This document shows, piece by piece, positions 55,574 through 64,000 of a stretch of 64,000 nt of DNA (position 1 is its first letter; the number at the start of each line of letters is the position of its first letter). The notes beneath the pieces were generated by a model that was given only the letters and a program-made list of their open reading frames with translations, was not told where the DNA came from and made no database searches. The DNA comes from Scylla paramamosain. Taxonomy: Eukaryota > Arthropoda > Malacostraca > Decapoda > Portunidae. The stretch spans positions 2,874,501 through 2,938,500 of the forward strand of contig NC_087167.1 in the NCBI RefSeq assembly GCF_035594125.1, given 5' to 3'. Position numbers and translations under genes: made by a program.

Positions 55574-55669
<96 letters not shown>
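55210..55669. repeat. (GGT)n, (CA)n and compound (CA)n cluster
   Basis: GGT at 55210-55285 with GAT interruptions, CA at 55331-55398, and a 135-bp compound CA tract at 55535-55669. The G-rich triplet run could support G-quadruplexes; the CA tracts could form Z-DNA. Confidence 0.96.
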
Positions 55670-55672
<3 letters not shown>

Positions 55673-57383
55673 GCTTGCACAATCATTATTAAATCACAAC
55701 CTTAACACCATACGTAGCAGAGTTATTAGTTTTTCTACAGTGCTCTCGGCTCCTTTTATGACGTTAATGTGCCAGATAAAGCAGAACTCAAGGAGAGACG
55801 AACAAGTGGTGTTCTGTTGGTCGGCAAGCAGCGCGCCTCTCCCTTGGTGCTCCCGACGCCCTGCAGGTTGTTTATTAGTGTTCGACATTCCCTTTTAGGT
55901 GGTGTGTCCCCTTGAGGACACTTCTTGTTAGAATACTGATCCCTAGACGGGAATATGCAAACTAGTAGTGGAATAGAGGTTAGACTCCCCTGTGCTTGGT
56001 GAGCGATGACCCGTGTGTTGCGTGGTCCCAGAGGTCCCAGTGGCCCACGCAGCGTTGCAGGTGACGGACGGTTAGTTTGTATTTATGTTGCTCCCTGCTC
56101 TTCATGGAGGGTCCGCAGTGTCCGTCCCTCGGGCGAAGCTGATCAACGGACAGGTTTTGTATTGTGGATGCTCTGTAAACTGTGCGATAAGTTATGATCA
56201 TTGGGTTTGTTTATCCTTGCATCTTTACCACACCTTTGGCCTAAATGTCTTCGGTGCATGGATAGTGTGTGTGTGTGCGTGTGCGTGTGTGTGTGTGTAG
56301 CACAATACAAAGTCGAGGAAGAGTATCCAGGAACCAATACCATCTGCAAAAGGGTCGTTTGCGGCTGCCCTGCAGTAGTTCCTCGGTGTATGAATTAGCG
56401 GCAAGGAATGCAGGTGTGCGCGTCGCCCTGCGGTGACACCTGGGTGCAGATGCCGGCCGGGGATTGCCAAGGATTATCCGTATTACGTTTGTATGAACCT
56501 GACCGCCAACATCCAGCCAAGTATTCACGCCTATACAGAACGAACTCAATACCTCAGGTCATTCTTCGCTTACCTGTGTGCGCTTCGCCTAATTTATACT
56601 GGATCCCAACCACCTTGTCATTAGTATTCACCCACAACCACACAGGTAAACTTTGCGGCTCCGTCTACCTGGCAGCGTACACATACACCTGAGACTTCGA
56701 CCTGACCTCAAGGAATGGTGGAGTACCCGGGGCGCCGCTGGAAGGGGTGGGGCAGCGGTGGGGTGATGAGGCTGTCTCTATAGGCCCCGAGGGAGGAGGG
56801 AAAGAGATGGGGGGCGGGGGTGGGGGACGCAGGTGGGGAGGCGACGGCGGCAGTGTGAGAGTGAAGACTTGATAGTTGTCAGGTATAAGTGCGGCATGCA
56901 TGTTTGTGTCTTCCATCAGGCAAAGATATATGAACATTTGGAGATGCACCGTATGAAGGTATTATAATTATTAAGTCTGTTTGTTGTTCATCTTTAAGGG
57001 GATCTAAATTCTCGTTTCCTGAGAACACGTTAAACACGTTAAACTTTCACCCATGTATGTATTGCAAAACTTACAAATTTGTTATGAATGAATTTCAGGT
57101 ATTATTTCAGAAATATTTAAGTTCACTACACTTCGCTCTCTTTACTCCTTGATGTGGGAATCTTTTCACAAAAAAAAAAAAAACTGCCCAAACTGGTCAG
57201 TCAGGATTCACAATGAGGCAGGAGCGATTCCCCATGCTCTTAAATTCGTCTGATGCTAATTTCGTTGTATACCTAAATATCCAAAGTTCAGTCTGTTTTT
57301 CTTTTTTTTTTCACATCCCTTGTGTGCTGAAGTACTAATGACATGTTCTTTTGATCTAATTCGCTTATCTTTCCTCTCTACAG

Positions 57384-57620
57384 AAGATGAAAGGGCTCAT
57401 GAGGAAGAGGTCCACCACCGCAGCGCGTTTGCAGCGGGCCTTCAGTGCTAAGGGTTTGCGGGGCCCCAACGCAGAGAACCAGCACAATAACAACAAAGAT
57501 GCCGCCAACAACAACAACAGCAACAATGGGAGTCCTGGCGGAGGGCTGCCCCCCAACAGAACGCGGGAGGGGCGCCCTAAGAGACAGTTCATCATGGAGA
57601 CGCCGGCCACCTTCACCACG
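57384..57620 (+). CDS. ARHGAP20: Exon C: basic, Asn-rich linker and start of PH domain
   Basis: A 237-base internal exon: acceptor TTTCCTCTCTACAG, donor ACG|GTAAGG, phase 0 at both ends, 79 residues. It begins KMKGLMRKRSTTAARLQRAF, comparable to the KMK-x-L-x-x-RRS stretch before the PH domain of vertebrate ARHGAP20. Residues ~33-48 are an Asn-rich run (HNNNKDAANNNNSNNG) encoded largely by AAC triplets, followed by GSPGGGLPP. The end, RPKRQFIMETPATFTT, forms the first PH strand and continues without gap into exon D. The Asn run is an expansion of coding DNA in a linker and could vary in length between individuals. An ATG at the second codon (57387) could serve as start for a transcript with a non-coding first exon. 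Confidence 0.88.
57474..57533 (+). repeat. Coding (AAC)n-like tract in exon C
   Basis: Imperfect AAC/AAT triplets encode the Asn run. It is one of the few simple repeats in the window under coding constraint. Confidence 0.85.
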
Positions 57621-57908
57621 GTAAGGCCCACCTGCTTTCCATCAGTCCTGCTCCTCTGTGAATCCCTGACTTTTTATGAAGCCTTTTTTTTTTTTAAGGT
57701 TCTAAGTGTGTAGCATAGAAAAACATGCAGTATTCACAGTGGAGAAGGCCAAGAATTTGTGTCGGTGAAAAGCATCTTGGAAGTATTAACAATATAATTA
57801 CAGTTATTTTTTTTACAGTTGCAACGTTTTCATGCTACATATTTCTAAATACACGGTAGGTATTGCTGATTAATGTGATGGAAAAAGTACAGATGTGTAC
57901 AAAATTTC

Positions 57909-57943
<35 letters not shown>

Positions 57944-58767
57944 GGAGCGGTAACTGTATATGTGATAAACTCATCACCGAATGTTCACTTGCATATAATA
58001 TTACTAGTAACAGTAACAACAACAACAACAACAACAACAGCAGTGATGATAAACTTCAACAATTATTATTACTATTAGTATTATTAAAACTTTGGCCATA
58101 ATTTTTCTTAAACGTAAATACACCACCGCCATCTATGTTAGTCCTCTCCAAGTACGGTACAATACCTGACGTGGAAATTGTTGTAGCCATAGTGAAGGAA
58201 GGGCTAATATATACTGTACTGTACGACAATGAGGAAGGAGTGGAGGCGCGGGGACACTGCTAGGACTACCGGTAGTGTCTCTAGTTTACTCGTATATTTG
58301 ATACCATTACTACACACTTGGCGTATCTAAAATGTGGGAATGCTGCCTGGTTCCAAGGTTAGCGCAGGTGCAGTGGAGCACAGTTAGCATCCTGCAGGTA
58401 ACACGTCCTGCTGTACCGCTTCCCTCCCTCATTCCACCTCCCTCCCAGCCACCCACCGACACTCTCCGGGCTCCCGGCTGCGGATGTTGCGTCCCTTGTG
58501 GGAGTTCACCCAATCATAATCCAGCCCATCAAGTCCCGGTTAACCTAACTTGAAGGTCAATCTAGGATCACGACCTGAGACCAAAGACGGAGTGCCGCTA
58601 CGAGGGTGCAGGGTGGAGTGCCCGCGCGTAGTGCAGTACTCGGCAAGACGTCTGTGCATCACAGACTTTTTGTCGCCACAGTCTGCTGCCTGGTCACTTC
58701 CTCATTGTCTTTCTGATATCTGACACGTAGGGAAGCCTGCTGGGGAGGGGCCGCCAGGTGTTACACC

Positions 58768-58953
<186 letters not shown>

Positions 58954-60023
58954 CAAACAGTTTCCTTCCCTTGACTGAACAACAGGTGCAGAGGAAGGAA
59001 AACCTGCCGCCCGGGAGCTGGTCGAGGCTGTCGAGGCAGCTCTCAAGGCTAGGCAGCACTGCAGAAGTCACCCCATTATTACGTATCCCCTGCACCCGCT
59101 TCCCAATGCACAACGCAGCGCCAAATCCAAACACCTCCGCACCGCACCCTTGCGCCCTTGCGCCTTCCTCATGTTCTCCCCCAAACACCGCTTCACAATT
59201 CCGCCCTTTATCCTTTTAGTAGCCTCTACGCAGCGCCCTCTCTGTTTGTCTGTCTCTCCTGACGCAACAATGACGCCACGTGTTATGACGATGTTCCACC
59301 ACCTGTTGTGCGTAAAGTGATATACGCCAACGCTTACGTAGTTAACAGTAAACGTTTCTTATGCTTTGTGTTACTTTCTTGTTCTCTTGTACTTCCTATC
59401 TTTCTTTTCTTATTTAAATCTAGTCTACTCTCCTCTATCCCCTACTTTTTTTTCTTTTTTTATTAAGTTTAACGTTTTACAAGCCTGCCCATATTCTCTT
59501 TTCCACACTATCACCACCACCATCACCACCCGCTAAGCATCATCAAAACACACAACCTTGCATCATCTTATATTTGCCCAGCGCCGCCACACCCTCCTTG
59601 CCGCCCACACGCTTCATCCACCTGCACTGCACCACTAACCTTCATCCTCCAGCCCTTCAGCCTCTCCCCTCCACTCGATCCACTCCCTCCTCTCCTCTCC
59701 CCGCCTTCCATATCCAAACACTTACCCCTACTGATCACAACAAGGAGGCTCTGTTCCCGTGGCCAGGGGGGACAGGTGGGAAGGGGCGTGATGCAAAGGA
59801 ATCGCTTATATAACAAACATTGGCTCGACCCTCGCCTCCCATTCCTCCTCTAGGGAAAGGTCGGAAACCCGGCTAGTATTTCAACACCGGATATCTGGCG
59901 CGCTAGCTGTATTAATGATAGCGGTTGTAATAACGTGGGTAATTTTATCATGACTTGTAACTTCGAGTACGTGTGTGTGTCGCTCTTTCGCTCTCACACT
60001 CTCGGTTCTCACCTCATCAGCAC

Positions 60024-60155
<132 letters not shown>

Positions 60156-60530
60156 CTCCGTTATGACCGATAAGATTTAATGATACTCTCTCATTCCTAC
60201 GGTTCATCTATCAGAAAATGATTATTGCTTTAAGATTTGCACCCATAAAAAACGCAGTGCCCTGTATAATCAAGTTAATAATAGACATAGCACGGGTTTA
60301 AATTACTGTGACATTATTTCTGAAGTGTCATAAATCCGCGATGATGAGACAAATCAGGGATGCTCTCATTGTGTCGGGTTGCTCATGATAGAGACGTCTT
60401 GCACTGTCTTCCCTTCCAGACGCAATACAGGCTGGGAAAAAAATCCTAGTACTGTACACCTAGTTGCCCAAGTTACTTATGGTTATTACCTCATTGCATT
60501 GTTGCTGTTATATTGCTGCTGCTGGTAAAT

Positions 60531-60568
<38 letters not shown>

Positions 60569-61006
60569 TCTACACACACACACACACGCACAAAGAGAGC
60601 AACAGGTGTGTGGTCAGTCAGTAAAAGTTGGATGCGCCTCCCCAGCAGCAGGAGCAGCAGCAGCAGCAGTGGCCGTCAGTCTGCTGGCCGCCACCTTCAC
60701 CCACCCACCCACCCACACCAGCTAATGAATAATGACTTGCGGTACTTTCAGTTTTAGGTCCAAAAATTGGTCTCTCCATCCCAGCCAGTGTTGTCGTATG
60801 TTGTATTGTTTTATCTGTATGAAAGCCTTAAAAGTTGCTGTCTTTTGAATGGGTTTACGCTTATACATACACTATACATCCGCCTTGAGGGTTACTAACA
60901 TAAGAAAATATTGGAAGCTGCAAAATCCAGTATTTGTACACACCTGTCTTTTATGTTATGTTGGAAGCTACAGGATGATAACAGTGTTCTTCTCATGGCG
61001 TTGCAG

Positions 61007-61102
61007 GGCGTGCAGTCACAGGAGCGACACCTGTTCCTCTTCAGCGACCTTCTGCTGGTGGCCAAGGCGAGAAGTGGAGGCAACTTCAAGCTAAAAGAGA
61101 AA
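61007..61102 (+). CDS. ARHGAP20: Exon D: PH domain core
   Basis: A 96-base internal exon: acceptor TGGCGTTGCAG, donor AAA|GTGAGT, phase 0 at both ends, 32 residues. It encodes GVQSQERHLFLFSDLLLVAK followed by ARSGGNFKLKEK. The R-H-L-F-L-F-x-D-L-L-x-V-A-K pattern is the third/fourth strand region of PH domains and is nearly identical in ARHGAP20 proteins; NFKLK also matches the family. PH domains bind phosphoinositides and, next to a DH domain, support exchange activity. This is the most recognisable exon in the window. Confidence 0.95.
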
Positions 61103-61562
61103 GTGAGTGAGCAGGATATCTCTTTAAGGCAGATCACGCCAGCATATCTAGTAACACTGGTTGAATAACAATACCAATTAAACATGACCCAATAATGTCA
61201 TTTATGGAATATAGATATCAGGCATTTACATCACAGCATTACCTTTTTTGTTAAGTAGAAAACTTTCGATTGTATTACGACACAATAAAAGAATCCAACT
61301 TTCCTATGTGCAGTCGTTAAAACAAACAAGCGAGCAAGTACGATTTTCTTTCTTGCAATAGTTATAACATTATCAGAAGTCAGTAAAAAGATAAGACGAA
61401 AATACATCTTAAGTTTAGTCAGGTATAAGGAAAAATAAGTCAGGTAAGGAATGAATGTGTGAGTTGCCATCCAGTCTTGCTGACCTCACTCGGCCTCAGG
61501 AGAGCTTATTATCCCTCGTATGCTAAGTCTACTGGAGATTATGAGTGTCTGGCTTGTCGCAG
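61103..61562 (+). other. Intron D/E, 460 bp
   Basis: GTGAGT donor and GGCTTGTCGCAG acceptor. Short unique intron without microsatellites, the only compact intron in this part of the gene. Confidence 0.9.
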
Positions 61563-61681
61563 GTGCGGGTGTCCGAAATGTGGCTGTCCTCGTGTCTCGA
61601 CGACGTGGCGGAGGTGCCCAAGAGTCAGGAGACCAGCTTCGTCATGGGCTGGCCCACCACCAACGTCATCGCCTCCTTCAG
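61563..61681 (+). CDS. ARHGAP20: Exon E: C-terminal half of PH domain
   Basis: A 119-base internal exon from the acceptor at 61562 to donor AG|GTAGGT; starts in phase 0 and ends two bases into a codon. Residues VRVSEMWLSSCLDDVAEV and SFVMGWPTTNVIASF match the ARHGAP20 family pattern (L-x-x-M/L-W-x-x-S-C-x-D-x-V, then SFV-x-GWP-T-x-x-x-A-T/S-F). The dangling AG would code Ser or Arg, and Ser is the family residue after this Phe. The rest of the PH helix and the RA and RhoGAP domains would follow in exons beyond the window. Confidence 0.95.
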
Positions 61682-61722
61682 GTAGGTGTTGACTTAACAA
61701 CAACAACAACAACTACTACTAT

Positions 61723-61754
<32 letters not shown>

Positions 61755-62019
61755 TACAGCGTTCTTTTACATAATTTAAAGTCACTTACTCTGTGTTCTA
61801 TTGGATTGTCTTTAAATTTGTTATTTTCCATGATATTTATGTAAACTCAAAATATTCGGTTTTATGTGTTATTTGTAGATACTTTTGTCATTATTTTATT
61901 CAAGAGTGTTCCAAGTTCTATTACTGCGAGACACATCCCGAAACCGCGAAGCATTATCCCGTAGACTGGTGGTGGCTAGACGCAGTGCGGCCTTGGTGGT
62001 AGTGGTGGTGGTGGTGTGT

Positions 62020-62021
<2 letters not shown>

Positions 62022-62095
<74 letters not shown>

Positions 62096-62099
62096 TTGA

Positions 62100-62195
<96 letters not shown>
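62022..62195. repeat. (GT)n and (GA)n compound array
   Basis: GT at 62022-62092, a TATTTGAG break, short GT again, then GA at 62113-62195. Confidence 0.97.
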
Positions 62196-62198
<3 letters not shown>

Positions 62199-63142
62199 AT
62201 GGAGACACATTTTGACCACCCACTTCACAATATTTGAGTTAGAATTATTAAATGGAAGTATATTTAATGCGGTTCTTGGTAACGTACGGCGATTCAACTT
62301 TGAAAGGAGTGGGGTGACCTGACTATGTAGAAGGGGAGGAGGCAGGTTTGTCCCCGGCTGGGCGGGGCGCGGGATAAAGAGAAACAGTGCCCCATGGGAC
62401 AACCTCCGGGGATGAGTGTCATGGTGCATACAATGGGAAGGGTGGCCACGCCGCCATACAGCACTGAGGTGGTAGACGGCAGGCGGCAGGAGACGGCCTC
62501 GTCAAGTGTGTTGGAGCCTCGAGGCGTCGTAACACTCCTACGCTCGCCGCCCGCTGCCAACATGCCACTTGAATCGATTTATTGACGTTTTTGAACATGC
62601 GCTCGAAAGTCACGTACACCTGTTCCACTTCTATGAATTTGTCATCACCCTCTCTACAGATTAATTAGATCTACCCTCATTATGGAAATCTTAAGCGTGT
62701 TTTACTTATTTGAATAGCAGTTTTGCAGTTTGTTTTCGTATTTTTTTGCACTTTGCCTGCCTACTTCACGCATGACAAGTAAATATCGTCCAACCAGCCT
62801 TCCCCATGTCTTCGGCTCGTAAGAAAACTTATAGCAACAACGTCTGGAGTCACCTGTTGTATGTATACATTATACAGTTACCATTTTTTCTTTCTTGTTT
62901 TCTGTCGGTGAGGTGTATAGGATGAATAGGATCAAGGGAGGTGGGGTGAGGGAGGGTTGGAAAGACCTGAAGGCGATCCCAAGAGATGGTTGTGAAATGC
63001 GAGTGACTTGACCTCCCTGACCTGCTGCACTCTTCCTTCCTTCCCACTCCTTAGAACACTATTGGAAGAAACACGGCGTATCATATATTGGTAAACACTG
63101 ATTACTGAGGTAAAGTAATCACATCACCTGTTGTCCCTTCGC

Positions 63143-63379
63143 TCTACACAACTGTATCAGTATATTTCATAGCATATTCACTGTCAAACACAAAGAAAAT
63201 AAGTGTATTTCTTTCGGAGTTAGCGTTTTATTTGTATACTCTTCTATCACTTACCTCACCACGTGTCCCATTTCTACACAACTTTATTGGTGTATTTCAA
63301 ACCATATTCACCGTTAAATACAAAGAAAATCGGTGTATTCCTTTCTGAGTTAGCGTTTTGTTTCCATACTCGTCCATCT
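63143..63379. repeat. Tandem duplication, two ~107-bp units at 130-bp offset
   Basis: TCTACACAACTGTATCAGTA at 63143 recurs as TCTACACAACTTTATTGGTG at 63273. Both continue through CATATTCACYGT, ACAAAGAAAAT, GTGTATT, CTTTC and GAGTTAGCGTTTT. Divergence is about 15% by eye, so the duplication is old. Confidence 0.88.
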
Positions 63380-63771
63380 TATTCAGTTCTAGTACATTTA
63401 CTTCACACACATTTTTTTCCGCATTCATGAACGTAACGCGGCGGCAGATGATGAGAACAAGACAACCCCTTTCTCCTGTGAGCCTTTCCCTCTTGTGTGT
63501 GTGCTTGCAAGTATTTATTTATGGCCGCGGGGAGACGGGGAAAGTCCTGCAGTCTCACTTTTAGACCATCATTCCCAGTGATTGAGACAGAAACTGCTGA
63601 AACTGCTCGCTCCAGCCGGCTAGACAAACCAGACACGTGGAAAAGTGGAAGGGAATGGTAGGCGGAGATCGGGAGGGAGTGGGAGGAAGAGAGAAAGAGA
63701 AAGAGAGAGGTTTTTAAGTGCCTAAAGGGGAGGCGAGTGGGGAACCTGTCTGAGAAGTGGAGGTGGAGAAG

Positions 63772-63906
63772 AAGGAGGAGGAGGAGGAGGAGGAGGAGGA
63801 GGATAAAACTTCAAGAGGACCCACCTGGCCTGCCCCTCACACACTCCTCTGGCTCGAGCTGATACGAACTCAACGAGGAAAATTTAAATTATCCATCGCT
63901 GCCTGC

Positions 63907-63999
<93 letters not shown>
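63772..63999. repeat. (GGA)n and (GA)n arrays at window end
   Basis: GGA at 63772-63802 and perfect GA at 63910-63999, reaching the last bases of the window. Confidence 0.97.

Positions 64000-64000
<1 letters not shown>

Larger units (their letters stand above)
61682..64000 (+). other. Intron after exon E (runs off the window)
   Basis: No downstream exon with the expected KDKW-type PH helix was found. It contains AAC/CTA repeats at 61699-61753, a (GT)n/(GA)n pair at 62022-62195, a 130-bp tandem duplication at 63143-63379, a GGA run at 63772-63802 and a terminal (GA)n. Confidence 0.7.

Noticed and set aside
58332..58397. ATG-initiated frame ending at CAG|GTAACA in phase 0 before exon D
   Set aside because: It would remove the first PH strand and the site has no promoter-like features.

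Overview
The window looks like nuclear DNA of an arthropod, most likely a decapod crustacean. It has very large introns, few coding bases, and an extreme load of long perfect dinucleotide arrays: (CT)n/(GA)n, (CA)n/(GT)n, one (TA)n block, and many CTC, ACT and AAC runs. By hand tally roughly 7-8% of the bases are simple repeats. I see no bacterial-type genes, operons, CRISPR arrays, tRNAs or rRNAs. The organism call is an inference from genome style plus the protein family; no species marker is visible.

One gene is well supported. It lies on the + strand and enters from the left or starts further upstream; its 3' part lies beyond the right edge. Five internal exons can be read with consensus splice sites: A 7785-7895, B 40090-40191, C 57384-57620, D 61007-61102 and E 61563-61681. 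Introns A/B, B/C, C/D and D/E are about 32.2, 17.2, 3.4 and 0.46 kb. Exons A-D each begin and end in phase 0, and E ends in phase 2. Spliced together they give 221 residues plus two bases with no stop. Exons C-E match the N-terminal linker and PH domain of ARHGAP20 (Rho GTPase-activating protein 20); motifs include QERHLFLFSDLLLVAK and SFVMGWPTTNVIASF. Exons A and B look like the C-terminal helix of a DH (RhoGEF) domain, so the long product may be DH-PH followed, outside the window, by the RA and RhoGAP domains of the family: a possible GEF/GAP fusion.

A GC-rich block at 49092-49359, inside intron B/C, has arthropod initiator motifs, a short open leader (MRRFRKHHARESAS) and a consensus donor in phase 0. 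It would splice in frame to exon C and make a DH-less, ARHGAP20-sized isoform. Weaker first-exon candidates lie at 6858-6893 and about 31270-31849.

The introns contain a previously unnamed (to me) MITE-like family with imperfect terminal inverted repeats near GGACCCGTATTCTGAAACGC and a conserved interior CAAAGGCCACAGAGATGATT. Seven copies are recognisable, one of which has an (AG)n array expanded inside it. There are also several diverged local duplications (at 1.76, 6.6, 16.9, 18.4, 33.7, 47.9, 51.4/52.9 and 63.1 kb), a perfect 15-bp inverted repeat at 8.26 kb, and many long microsatellites. Region by region: 1-7784 is upstream intron or flanking DNA; 7785-7895 exon A; 7896-40089 giant intron; 40090-40191 exon B; 40192-57383 intron with the internal promoter candidate; 57384-61681 exons C-E; 61682-64000 start of the next intron.
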